From Tepidamorphaceae bacterium (GTDB lineage: Bacteria > Pseudomonadota > Alphaproteobacteria > Rhizobiales > JAKSCL01), in NCBI GenBank assembly GCA_028289445.1, contig JANQPO010000014.1:1-64000 (forward strand): a stretch of DNA of 64,000 nt. Reading direction: 5' to 3'. The position numbers and the translations under genes are program-made. Below, in pieces: positions 8,602 through 17,193 of this stretch (the first letter of the stretch is position 1; each line of letters begins with the position of its first letter). Under the pieces are notes generated by a model. That model was not told the DNA's origin. It was given only the letters and a program-made list of their open reading frames with translations, and did no database searches.

Positions 8602-9573
8602 TCAAAGGAATCCGAGTTCCTTCATCAAGCCGCCGATCTGCTCTTCCTGGGCTTCCAGGAAGGTGACGAAATCGTCGCCCTTGTTGAAGATGTCGACCCA
8701 ACCATTGCGGTCGCGCACGGTCGCCCATTCCGGCGTGGCGTACATGTTCTCAAGCGCCGTCTGGTAGGCGGCCGCCTGGTCGGAGGACAAGCCAGGAGCG
8801 GCAAAGAAACCGCGCCAGTTGACGAACTCAGCGCCGGTTGCGCCCGCTTCGTCACAGGTCGGCGTGTCGGAGGACGCGGCAAGCCGTTCCTTAGACGTCA
8901 CGCACAGGATGCGCACTTCGCCTTGGCGGGCAAGTTCGATGGCTTCGCCGAAGCCGGTCGACAACGCCTTGATTTCACCGGACAGAAGGCCGGCCATCGC
9001 TTTGCCGCCCGCGTCATACGGGATGTACTTGACCTGTTTCGGATCGGCACCGGTGCTCTTCATCACGAGCGCGGCGACCAGATGGTCCATGCCGCCCGCG
9101 ACCGAGCCGCCGCCGATGGCGACGTTTGCCGGATCGGCGTTGTAGGCCTCGACCAGGCCACCGAAATCGGCGATCGCGGAGTCCTTGTTGACGACGAAGG
9201 CCGCGTAGTCGCCAATCGTGCCGGCGATCGGGGTCAGATCGCGGAAGGACTGCGGAAATACTTTTTGCAGGGACCGGATGACGATCGGCGTCGAATTGAC
9301 CATCAACGTACCGGTGTCCTTGGTCTCGATGATGTGGGCGATCGCCTTGCCGCCGCCGCCACCGGACATGTTTTCATAAGACGCGTTGCCGACGATGCCG
9401 GCCTTGGTCAGCGCTTCGCCGGTGCCGCGTGCGGTGCCGTCCCAGCCGCCGCCGGCGCCGCCGGGAATAAGGAAGTGAATCTTGTCCATTACTTGGTCGG
9501 CGGCATTCGCCGACCCGATTGCGGCAAGCGACAGCGTGGTGGCAGCGACTGCCGCCGTCAGTGTTCTCAGCAT
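8602..9573 (-). CDS. tctC: tripartite tricarboxylate transporter, periplasmic binding protein TctC
   Basis: A 323-aa binding protein of the Bug/TctC family. The ATG at 9573 follows GGGAGGAAA and starts a clear signal peptide (LTAAVAATTLSLAAIGSANA). Family blocks include IHFLIPGGAGGGWDGTARGTGEAL near the mature N-terminus, ASYENMSGGGGGKAIAHI, YIPYDAGGKAMAGLLSGEI and a C-terminal AQEEQIGGLMKELGFL. It delivers the ligand to TctAB. It lies 99 bp after the orphan binding-protein gene and may share its transcript. Confidence 0.93.
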   Translation of the reverse strand: MLRTLTAAVAATTLSLAAIGSANAADQVMDKIHFLIPGGAGGGWDGTARGTGEALTKAGIVGNASYENMSGGGGGKAIAHIIETKDTGTLMVNSTPIVIRSLQKVFPQSFRDLTPIAGTIGDYAAFVVNKDSAIADFGGLVEAYNADPANVAIGGGSVAGGMDHLVAALVMKSTGADPKQVKYIPYDAGGKAMAGLLSGEIKALSTGFGEAIELARQGEVRILCVTSKERLAASSDTPTCDEAGATGAEFVNWRGFFAAPGLSSDQAAAYQTALENMYATPEWATVRDRNGWVDIFNKGDDFVTFLEAQEEQIGGLMKELGFL

Positions 9574-9672
9574 ATTTTCCTCCCATAAGACGATTGGCCG
9601 TATTTCTTCGGCCGTGGCGTCATCGAAACACACGAAACTGACACAGAACTGACAAGATGCGGCCGCTCACCG

Positions 9673-10746
9673 CTATTTTTCGTTGAGCGCCCGGTTCCAG
9701 CGCTCGATGAAACGCGCACGCTTAACTTGGTCGAGATAGACCAGAAGGCCCGGGCTGACGGAGATCGGCCGCAACTGGATGCCGGCTTGGCGGCGCAGCG
9801 CACTTGCCGTGTTCTCGCCGGAGACATTGGGGTGGAGGGCCGGAAGCTTCGCCTCCTGCGCCATGACCTGCTGGCCGCGCTCCGACATCATGAAGGCCAG
9901 AAAGCGCTGGCCAAGTGCCGGCGAAACTGCGGCTTCCGGGACGAGGGCGATTCGCGCCATGACGATCGTATAGTCGGATGGCAGCACGATGCCGAGGTCC
10001 GGATTGTGGTCTGCCCAAGCCGTCGCATAAGAGCCCAGAATGTTGTAGCCGAGCGCAAACCGGCCATCTGCGACGCGCTCCAGGATTGCGGACGATGATG
10101 AATAGAGCTTGATACCCGCAGACCCCATCGCCCGCACGAGATCCCAAGTCTCTCGATAATGTTCTGCGTCCCGTGCCAGGAACAGAAATCCGAGACCGGA
10201 TCGCTCAATGTCATAGGTCGCCACGCGGCCGAAATGGGCATCGTCGCCGGCGCGCAGAAGCGCACTGAGTGCGGTTCGCGTCTGGGGCACTGCGCGGTCG
10301 CCAAAGCTTGGTTTGTGATAGACGATGACGGCAGGTTCGAAGGTTAGCGCGAAGGCAGTATCGCGCCAGCTCGCCCAACTCGGCCAGTTCGCTGTCGCCG
10401 GCAGGTTGAGCCGGCGCGCATAGCCGTCATTGGCTAGCTTCATCTGCAAGTCCATTGCGGACGAAAACACGAGATCGGCGGTTTGGCCCTCCTCATCAGC
10501 TTCCCGGATGACCCGTTCATAGATCTCCAGCGACTGTAGTTCGTGATAGTTGACGGCGAGATCCGGATTGTCGACCTGGAAGGCCGATATCAATGGGCGC
10601 GCTGCCCTGGCATCGAGCGCCGAATAGACCGTGAGAACCGGTGCGTCGGCATCGCCGGACCGCGCAGGGAACAGTTCCACCGCGTTCGCGGCGTTAACGA
10701 GCACCGCGCAAAACAGGAGAGAAAGGGCAAACGCTTTTCTGATCAT
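9673..10746 (-). CDS. orphan ABC-type extracellular solute-binding protein
   Basis: A 357-aa periplasmic protein with a signal peptide (KAFALSLLFCAVLVNAANA). The mature part resembles ferric-type family 1 binding proteins: LTVYSALDARAARPLISAFQ, ADLVFSSAMDLQMKLANDGYA and LAFMMSERGQQVMAQ. No ABC permease or ATPase accompanies it. It is transcribed divergently from a TctD/TctE-like two-component system and lies upstream of tctCBA. I infer a sensory or accessory role: it may present ligand to the neighbouring histidine kinase. It could instead serve a permease encoded elsewhere. Confidence 0.82.
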   Translation of the reverse strand: MIRKAFALSLLFCAVLVNAANAVELFPARSGDADAPVLTVYSALDARAARPLISAFQVDNPDLAVNYHELQSLEIYERVIREADEEGQTADLVFSSAMDLQMKLANDGYARRLNLPATANWPSWASWRDTAFALTFEPAVIVYHKPSFGDRAVPQTRTALSALLRAGDDAHFGRVATYDIERSGLGFLFLARDAEHYRETWDLVRAMGSAGIKLYSSSSAILERVADGRFALGYNILGSYATAWADHNPDLGIVLPSDYTIVMARIALVPEAAVSPALGQRFLAFMMSERGQQVMAQEAKLPALHPNVSGENTASALRRQAGIQLRPISVSPGLLVYLDQVKRARFIERWNRALNEK

Positions 10747-10825
10747 GCTAGGGTCCTAGTCCTAAAGGATGCATGATCCCCGATACCGCCACAAGTCATG
10801 GCATGAATCGGGGCAGGGGCGAGGA

Positions 10826-11503
10826 ATGCGTATTCTCGTTGTCGAGGATAACAACAAGCTGGCAAGTGGTCTGTCTGCCGTTTTGACCGCGGATGGGTAC
10901 CTGGTCGATTGGGTTGCCGATGGCGCGGCGGCCGACGCGGCGATCGCGGTGCAGGCGTTCGACGCGATCATTCTCGATCTGACCCTGCCGGACATGGACG
11001 GCCTCGATGTTTTGCGGACGTTGCGTGCCAACAATGTGGAGACGCCGGTTCTGATCCTGACAGCACGGGGCGATCTGGACGACCGGGTGAAGGGTCTCGA
11101 TCTCGGCGCGGACGACTATCTGACCAAGCCCTTTGAAGTGTCGGAGCTAGAGGCCCGGGTGCGGGTATTGCTTCGCCGCCATGCCGGGCGGGCCACGTCG
11201 ACGGTCGATTTCGGCCCGCTGGCGCTCGATATCACCGACAACGCACTGACGGTGAACGGTTCCGCGATCGATGTGTCGTCGCGCGAGCTAAGTGTTTTGC
11301 GGGTCATCATGATGGCCAGGGGCCGGATCGTCGCCAAGGGCCAGATTGCTGAGTCTTTGTCGACATTCGAGAGCGGGCTAAGTGATAACGCGGTCGAGCA
11401 AACGATCAGCCGGCTGCGACGAAAACTTCAACCTTTCAGCGTCGGTATCCGCACCGCGCGCGGGCTCGGGTACTATCTGTTTCAAGAGGACGCTTTCGAG
11501 TGA
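10826..11503 (+). CDS. tctD: OmpR-family response regulator, TctD-like
   Basis: A 225-aa two-domain regulator. The receiver domain begins MRILVVEDNN, with phosphoacceptor Asp51 in ILDLTLPD and the conserved lysine in LTKPFEVSEL. The C-terminal winged helix (about 125-220) includes SSRELSVLRVIM, SDNAVEQTISRLRRKL and RTARGLGYYL. The ATG at 10826 directly follows GAGG; an earlier in-frame start lacks a site. It overlaps the kinase gene by 4 bases (GTGA). The partner kinase and tct genes make TctD the best name; the effector gene set is inferred to be the divergent operon. Confidence 0.9.
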   Translation: MRILVVEDNNKLASGLSAVLTADGYLVDWVADGAAADAAIAVQAFDAIILDLTLPDMDGLDVLRTLRANNVETPVLILTARGDLDDRVKGLDLGADDYLTKPFEVSELEARVRVLLRRHAGRATSTVDFGPLALDITDNALTVNGSAIDVSSRELSVLRVIMMARGRIVAKGQIAESLSTFESGLSDNAVEQTISRLRRKLQPFSVGIRTARGLGYYLFQEDAFE

Positions 11504-12888
11504 GGCAGGAGCGCGCCTATTCGCTACGGCGGCGACTACTTCTGTGGCTGCTCGTGCCGCTGTGCACGATTGGCGTCGTTGCCGCGGCCGATGCCTATCG
11601 CTCGGCGCGGGAAACGGCAAATGAGGTGTTCGATCGCGTTTTGAGCGGTTCGGCCCTTGCGATTGCCGAGCGCGTGTTCGTCAACGCTGAAGGCGTCCTT
11701 GAAGTGGATGTCCCCTATGTGGCGCTCGACATGCTGACATCGGCGGCGCAGGACCGGGTATTCTATCGCCTTGAGGGGCCGGAGGGCGAGTTTATCACCG
11801 GCTACAAACAGCTAACGCTTCCGCCGCCGGTCGAAAGCAGCGAACGCTTTTCATTTTTCGACGGATCGTTTCGCGAATCGCCGATTCGCATCGCCGCCTA
11901 TCAAGGCGCCGCATCGACCGGCGAGGAGACCGTGTCCTATCGGATCGCGGTCGCGGAAACCACCAATGCCCGCGATGCGCTCACGCGCGAAATCCTTTTG
12001 CGCAGCGCCCTCCGTCAAGGGCTGTTGATCGGTGCGGCGGCCGTTATCGTTTGGTTTGCGGTCACCCGCGCCCTGGTGCCCTTGAGCATCCTGGAGGCCG
12101 CCATCGGTCGTCGCAATCCGGAAGACCTGCGACCGATCCACCACAAGGTGCCGGCCGAAGTCGACGGGCTTGTTGGCAAAATCAACGGCTTCATGGGACG
12201 GCTTCAGGTGGCGTTGACGGCGCTTAGGCATTTCACAGCCAATGCGAGCCACCAATTGCGCACGCCGCTGACCATCATCCGTACGCAATTGGCGCTTGCG
12301 GGACGGGCGCAAACGATGGACGAGGCACGGTCGGCGCTTGAAGCCTGTGATCTAGCGGTGGTGGACGCAGAACGGACTTTGTCTCAACTTCTTCTCCTGG
12401 CGCGGATCGACGAGGCCGCGTCGAAGGCGCTTGTTGAGCAAACAACAAACCTGACGGAGCTTGCGCGCGGAGAGACCGCCAGTCACGTGGTCGCGGCGGC
12501 GAAAGCCGGCTTCGATCTTGGGTTCGAGGGCGAGGAGACGGTCACCTGCCGCGGCGACCCGCTGTTGTTGCGTGAACTGATCGGAAACCTGATCGACAAT
12601 GCCGTCAAACACGCCAAAGGCGGACGGAGCATCACGGTGCGTGTACGAAATGGCGGCGATGACGCAGTCTTGCAGGTCGAGGACGATGGCGAAGGCATTC
12701 CGAACGATCGTCGGACAGCGGTCTTGAAACGCTTTGTCTCCGGTGGCGATGAAACGGCCGGTCATAGTGGACTTGGTCTGGCGATCGTGGCGGAAGTCGC
12801 GAAGCTGTTTGAGGGATCGATCGAACTCATGTCGGGCGAAGGCGATCGGGGGCTTGCCGTTACGATCCGTCTCCAGCTTGCTACCTAG
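11500..12888 (+). CDS. tctE: sensor histidine kinase, TctE-like
   Basis: A 462-aa inner-membrane kinase starting with GTG inside the response-regulator stop. Two membrane segments (about 12-28 and 170-186) bracket a periplasmic 2CSK_N-type sensor of roughly 140 residues. The phosphoacceptor histidine is in ASHQLRTPL near residue 249, followed by the N box (LIGNLIDNAVKHA), G1 (VEDDGEGIP) and G2 (GHSGLGLAIV). TctE-type kinases sense carboxylates, often with a binding protein. The divergent orphan binding protein and tctCBA are its likely partners. Confidence 0.9.
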   Translation: MRQERAYSLRRRLLLWLLVPLCTIGVVAAADAYRSARETANEVFDRVLSGSALAIAERVFVNAEGVLEVDVPYVALDMLTSAAQDRVFYRLEGPEGEFITGYKQLTLPPPVESSERFSFFDGSFRESPIRIAAYQGAASTGEETVSYRIAVAETTNARDALTREILLRSALRQGLLIGAAAVIVWFAVTRALVPLSILEAAIGRRNPEDLRPIHHKVPAEVDGLVGKINGFMGRLQVALTALRHFTANASHQLRTPLTIIRTQLALAGRAQTMDEARSALEACDLAVVDAERTLSQLLLLARIDEAASKALVEQTTNLTELARGETASHVVAAAKAGFDLGFEGEETVTCRGDPLLLRELIGNLIDNAVKHAKGGRSITVRVRNGGDDAVLQVEDDGEGIPNDRRTAVLKRFVSGGDETAGHSGLGLAIVAEVAKLFEGSIELMSGEGDRGLAVTIRLQLAT

Positions 12889-12928
12889 GCGCGGTGGACG
12901 ACGCGCGGAGAATGGGCATTATGGCCCG

Positions 12929-13933
12929 ATGACGAAGCCCATCGTAACGTCCGGTGACGTGGCGCGCCGCGCCAAGGTGTCCCAATCAGCCGTCAGCCGA
13001 ACATTTACGCCTGGCGCGAGCGTTTCGGCGAAGACCCGCGATAAGGTGCTGAAGGCGGCAGCCGAACTGGGATATCGGCCGAATGCGTTGGCACGCGCGA
13101 TGATCTCCGGCCGATCGCGCCTGATCGCGATGATGGTCGCCTATCTCGACAATCAATTCTATCCGATCGTGCTGGAGAAAATCTCGCGTGCCTTGCAGGA
13201 GCGCGGCTATCACATTCTGCTGTTCATGACCGATCCCGGGCGGCAGGACCAGGTCGTGCAGCAATTGTTGCAATATCAGGTCCAAGGGATCGTCATGGCG
13301 TCGGCGACCCTCTCGTCGACGCTGGCCCGCGAATGCGCTCAGACTGGCATTCCGGTCGTCATGGTCAACCGCTACGTTGCAATCCCGCACGCCTCCAGCG
13401 TGACGTCGGACAATATCGAGGGCGGCCGACTGGTCGCAAAGTTTTTGGTCGATGGCAGCCATGAGCGGATCGCCTTCATCGCCGGCGATGAGGATTCCTC
13501 CACTAATCGCGATCGCGAGGCCGGATTCTACAAAGGTCTGGCCGAGCACGGCTTGACGGTGTGGGACCGCGCCGTTGGCGGCTATTCCTTCGATGGCGCC
13601 GCGCAGGCCGCGCGCGAGCTGTTTGCCAAAAGGGAGAAACCGGACGCGATTTTCGTCGCCAACGATCACATGGCGTTTTCGGTGATGGATGTCCTGCGCA
13701 CGGAGCTAAAGCTCGCCATCCCTGGTGATGTGTCCATTGTCGGCTATGACGATGTTCCGGAAGCAGCCTGGACGGGCTATGACCTGACGACGGTGTCGCA
13801 GTCATCCGATGCAATGATCGACGCAACGGTCACGATCCTCATCGAACAGATCGAGAAACGTCAGGTCAAGAAGCGGGCGGCCGTGATTCCAGCGGAGTTA
13901 ATCGTGCGCAGCTCGGCCCGATTGCCGAAATAG
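12929..13933 (+). CDS. LacI-family regulator of the SnoaL-rich catabolic cluster
   Basis: A 334-aa LacI/GalR regulator: N-terminal HTH (SGDVARRAKVSQSAVSRTFT), hinge, then a periplasmic-binding-like effector domain (LIAMMVAYLDNQFYPIVLEKI; FVANDHMAFSVMDVLR; SIVGYDDVPEAAW). The ATG at 12929 starts right before the HTH. It is convergent with the amidohydrolase gene. Two palindromes with a central CG at 16001 and 21225, in front of the cluster's promoters, are its likely operators. The effector is presumably the imported compound or a metabolite of it. Confidence 0.9.
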   Translation: MTKPIVTSGDVARRAKVSQSAVSRTFTPGASVSAKTRDKVLKAAAELGYRPNALARAMISGRSRLIAMMVAYLDNQFYPIVLEKISRALQERGYHILLFMTDPGRQDQVVQQLLQYQVQGIVMASATLSSTLARECAQTGIPVVMVNRYVAIPHASSVTSDNIEGGRLVAKFLVDGSHERIAFIAGDEDSSTNRDREAGFYKGLAEHGLTVWDRAVGGYSFDGAAQAARELFAKREKPDAIFVANDHMAFSVMDVLRTELKLAIPGDVSIVGYDDVPEAAWTGYDLTTVSQSSDAMIDATVTILIEQIEKRQVKKRAAVIPAELIVRSSARLPK

Positions 13934-13938
13934 TTCGG

Positions 13939-14850
13939 CTAGATTCGATAAATCCGGCGGGCATTGTCGCGAAAGATTGCGTCGCGCGCTGATTGTGGCG
14001 CGTCAGCAAAGAGCGCGGTGATGTCTCGTAAGATGTCCCGATACGGCCGCATCAGCTTGTCCACGGGAAAATTGCTGCCGAAGAGGACACGGTCCGGACC
14101 GAAAAGGTCGGTGATTGCGTCAATCAATGGCTTGATTGATGCCGCTGTCCACGCAGGATCGAACATGCCGAAGCCGCACAATTTGACCGCCGTGTTGGGC
14201 AGTGCCGCCAAGGCCGCCATCCCCTTGTGCCAGCGGTCAAAACCACTTGGGCTTTGATCGTGGCGACTGCCGGCGTGGTCGATGATCACCGGAACCTCCG
14301 GAAACGCAGCGAGAAACGCGGCCGCCTCGGCCATCTGCTCGGGGTAAAGCTGAAGGTCGAATGACAGGCCGTGGTTGCGGAGCAGCTCAAAGCCCGTCTG
14401 CCAACCCTGATCTCGGAGATAGTGCTCCGGCGCAAAGCTGATGTCGGGCCGGTCATCAAGGCGGCTCAGGATCTGCCGCACGCCGCGGAAATTGGCACAC
14501 GATTTGTGACGCAGGATCATATCCTCCGCATCGTCTTGCGTCAGATCGACAAAGCTTACGATGGCAATGGGCAAGGCCGCGTTGTCGCTGATCGACTGAA
14601 TGAACCGCGTTTCCGCGACCGGATCCGGGATCGCGCCGTCGGCCTGCACGTGCACGGATGCGGCGAGGGGACGGGCGACATCTTGCCTGAACTCCGGCAG
14701 GAGATAATCGCGCTGGATCGGCGTCGGGTCGCCGAACGGCTTCGGTGCGCCGATGGCCTTCAGCCAGATATACCCGACATCGGGATCGTTTGACGCCGGG
14801 TTCCAGAGATGATGGTGGGCGTCGACGATTGCGTCTGGCAGCCACTTCAT
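13939..14850 (-). CDS. amidohydrolase family protein (COG3618, lactonase-like)
   Basis: A 303-aa metal-dependent hydrolase of the group that includes L-fuconolactonase and L-rhamnonolactonase. The metal-binding HxH lies in VDAHHHLW (residues 10-17), a conserved histidine in VIIDHAGSRHD, and the terminal aspartate/serine block in VLFGSNFPVDKL. Its ATG overlaps the stop of the upstream SnoaL gene by four bases, so the two are co-translated. Lactone hydrolysis is the best family-based guess. The substrate in this cluster is unknown. Confidence 0.86.
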   Translation of the reverse strand: MKWLPDAIVDAHHHLWNPASNDPDVGYIWLKAIGAPKPFGDPTPIQRDYLLPEFRQDVARPLAASVHVQADGAIPDPVAETRFIQSISDNAALPIAIVSFVDLTQDDAEDMILRHKSCANFRGVRQILSRLDDRPDISFAPEHYLRDQGWQTGFELLRNHGLSFDLQLYPEQMAEAAAFLAAFPEVPVIIDHAGSRHDQSPSGFDRWHKGMAALAALPNTAVKLCGFGMFDPAWTAASIKPLIDAITDLFGPDRVLFGSNFPVDKLMRPYRDILRDITALFADAPQSARDAIFRDNARRIYRI

Positions 14851-15929
14851 GAAGTCGGTCCGAAGCCCCGGCGAAAATGGCTCTTCATCCGGTCAAGCAC
14901 ATCGACATCCATTTGAAGAAGCAGATGCAGCATGTCGATGGGCACCCAGTTCTCGCGGATCAGCCCTTCGTGGTGGAGATAGAAGTCCATCACGCGCATG
15001 ATGACCTCGCGCCCTGTCGGACCAGTTCCCAGAAAGTTGCCGCCCGAGTGCTTAGCGCGAACGCTGGGCCAGCCGCCGGTGACGGAATACTTGCCATCGC
15101 CGATGCGAATGAAGTGCCCGCCGAGCGCTCGGTCGGTGATCTGCGCGCCACCTTGCCGGTTCGGAAACGCCTGCCGAAAGGGCAACTGGTGGCAATCTAC
15201 GAATCCGGCCAGGCCTCGCGCGGTTCCGATCCCGGCCGGGCCGTACCACATCATCTTGTCGTGCCAATGATTCTTTTGCGGCATCGCGATCAGACTTTCG
15301 CGGGTCAAGATGCCGTGGTCGTCGAAATCGGCGAGCGCTTTGTGCATGGCAAGTGTCGCGGCGATGTTGGCGGTCGACGCGTCTGCATCGGTCTCATGAA
15401 GTACGAGCCCATCGCCGGTGATCGGACCCGGCCACATCTCCTCGACACCGAGGCTCGGCGCAATCGGCCAAAAGCTCGCCTGTCGGATCACGTCGAGCAT
15501 GTCCCACAAACAGGTGCTCTCGATGATCCGGCCATCGGCGATGCGGTGGACCTCACCGTAGCGGATGTAGAGGGTCCGCCCGGTCGCCGGAATGGTCAGC
15601 CAATCGTGCTGGAACGTGCCGCAATAGTGGCCCATCGCCGCGACGAAATCCTGGCCATGATAGCGGCCTCCGACGAAGATGAGATCGCGCCGTTCCAGAT
15701 CGGGGAGGGCAGTCAGCAGGGGTTGCCACACGGTCTGCTCGATTGCGTCGATCCCGTCCATCTCGTTGAGCGGATGGGAGCCGCGCCAATGGGCTTCGGG
15801 ATGATAGAGTGCGGCAAGGGTTTCGCCAGCACCTTGAGGGGAACTGTCGGCGAGTGCTGCCAGTCCGGCGAATGCCCATTTCTTCAGTGCCACATTGGCG
15901 TTCGGCGTGTCATGTGTGTCGATCGTCAT
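14847..15929 (-). CDS. two-domain NTF2/SnoaL-like protein (copy 1)
   Basis: A 360-aa protein made of two NTF2-like halves of the SnoaL/polyketide-cyclase type (about 10-165 and 200-355). Landmarks shared with the 22665-23711 protein are ALPDLERRD, a WPIAPSLG block at the domain junction, WYGPAGIGTARG, and the end block GLIRENWVPIDMLHLLLQMDVDVL. SnoaL-fold proteins catalyse aldol-type cyclisation, isomerisation or dehydration, or bind small ligands; no activity can be assigned here. It is divergent from the transporter operon across a 158-bp promoter region. No good ribosome site is visible, so the start is tentative. Confidence 0.82.
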   Translation of the reverse strand: MTIDTHDTPNANVALKKWAFAGLAALADSSPQGAGETLAALYHPEAHWRGSHPLNEMDGIDAIEQTVWQPLLTALPDLERRDLIFVGGRYHGQDFVAAMGHYCGTFQHDWLTIPATGRTLYIRYGEVHRIADGRIIESTCLWDMLDVIRQASFWPIAPSLGVEEMWPGPITGDGLVLHETDADASTANIAATLAMHKALADFDDHGILTRESLIAMPQKNHWHDKMMWYGPAGIGTARGLAGFVDCHQLPFRQAFPNRQGGAQITDRALGGHFIRIGDGKYSVTGGWPSVRAKHSGGNFLGTGPTGREVIMRVMDFYLHHEGLIRENWVPIDMLHLLLQMDVDVLDRMKSHFRRGFGPTS

Positions 15930-16000
15930 CGTGGGAGGAGTCGTATCAGATTGAAATATATGTTGAAAACGAGCCGACTATTGGCGCGATCGATTTAGAC

Positions 16001-16016
16001 TTGCATACGTATTCAA
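16001..16016. promoter_or_regulatory. probable LacI operator between divergent operons
   Basis: TTGCATACGTATTCAA is a 16-bp palindrome with central CG and one mismatched pair. It lies 71 bp from both the SnoaL start at 15929 and the transporter ATPase start at 16088. It matches the site at 21225 in 14 of 16 positions, pointing to one regulator, most likely the LacI protein at 12929. Confidence 0.65.
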
Positions 16017-16087
16017 TTTTTGTCAATTTCAATCATACGACAATTCGGTGAAGGCTTGACCGACACCGCGCCGCCGGGGAGGACGCA

Positions 16088-17140
16088 ATGGTCGAGATCG
16101 CGCTCAAGAGCGTCTCGAAGCGCTGGGGTAGCTTTGTCGGGGTCGACAATTTCAACCTAACCATCGCAGATCGCGAGTTTCTGGTTTTGCTCGGGCCGTC
16201 GGGCTGCGGCAAGACAACGACGATGCGTATGGTCGCGGGCCTGGAAGACGTCACCGACGGCGAGATCGTCATCGGTGGCCGCACGGTCAACGATCTCGAT
16301 CCCAAAGACCGGGATGTGGCCATGGTGTTCCAGTCCTATGGTCTCTACCCGAACATGAATGTCTACGAGAACATTCGCTTTCCGCTGAAAGTACGCAAGG
16401 TCGATCCGGCCAGCCATGACGAGCGGGTGATGCGGGCCGCCGAGATGGTCGAGTTGACGGACTTCCTGCATCGCAAGCCGGCTGAGCTCTCCGGTGGTCA
16501 ACGCCAGCGCGTGGCGCTTGCGCGTGCCATCGTTCGAGAGCCGAATGTGTTCTTGATGGACGAACCGTTGTCGAATCTCGATGCGAAGCTGCGGGTCTCG
16601 ACGCGGGCGCAGATCAAGAACCTGCAGCATGAACTGAAGGTGACGACGATCTACGTCACCCACGATCAGATCGAAGCGATGACGCTTGCCGATCGCGTCG
16701 TGGTGATGAACCGCGGTGTCGTGCAGCAGGTGGGCACACCAACTGATATTTACGACAACCCCGCCAATACATTCGTGGCTGCCTTTATTGGCTCGCCGGC
16801 GATGAACCTCATGGAAGGCTCAATCTCAGGCGGGGTCTTCACCGGCGATAACGTCCGCATTTCTGGACTTAGTGCGCCTGACGGTCCGGTCACGCTTGGG
16901 TTCCGCGCAGAGGATGCCTCGATCGCAGATGGCGAGGGCGAAATCAACGCCCCGGTCTACACGATGGAACTGCTTGGCGACGCGACGATGATCACGGTGC
17001 GCGCCGGCGGTGCCCTGGTCTCGGTCAAGGCCAGCAAGGACTTCCGGACCGAGATCGGCGATCAGACCGGTCTGAGCGTACCGGCCAGCATCTGCCATTT
17101 GTTCGATTCTGAAACGGGTGCGCGGATTGGCACCTCTTAA
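16088..17140 (+). CDS. CUT1 ABC transporter ATP-binding protein (UgpC/MalK type)
   Basis: A 350-aa ATPase for a sugar-type importer. Walker A GPSGCGKTT is near residues 37-45, the Q-loop in MVFQSYGLYP, the signature LSGGQRQRVA near 137-146, Walker B FLMDEPLSNLDA near 158-169, and the switch histidine in YVTHDQ. After about residue 240 comes the TOBE-like tail of MalK/UgpC proteins. It is the first gene of an ATPase-binding protein-permease-permease operon, 53 bp before the binding-protein start. GGGGAGGA precedes the ATG. Confidence 0.94.
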   Translation: MVEIALKSVSKRWGSFVGVDNFNLTIADREFLVLLGPSGCGKTTTMRMVAGLEDVTDGEIVIGGRTVNDLDPKDRDVAMVFQSYGLYPNMNVYENIRFPLKVRKVDPASHDERVMRAAEMVELTDFLHRKPAELSGGQRQRVALARAIVREPNVFLMDEPLSNLDAKLRVSTRAQIKNLQHELKVTTIYVTHDQIEAMTLADRVVVMNRGVVQQVGTPTDIYDNPANTFVAAFIGSPAMNLMEGSISGGVFTGDNVRISGLSAPDGPVTLGFRAEDASIADGEGEINAPVYTMELLGDATMITVRAGGALVSVKASKDFRTEIGDQTGLSVPASICHLFDSETGARIGTS

Positions 17141-17193
17141 GATTGGAGCAGTCACGCCACCTACCGGTGGTTTGGAGAAGAGGGAGACGAGCA

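Noticed and set aside
8548..9588. Plus-strand open frame of 346 codons
   Set aside because: Antisense to tctC, which has a signal peptide, ribosome site and family blocks. The antisense frame shows none of these.
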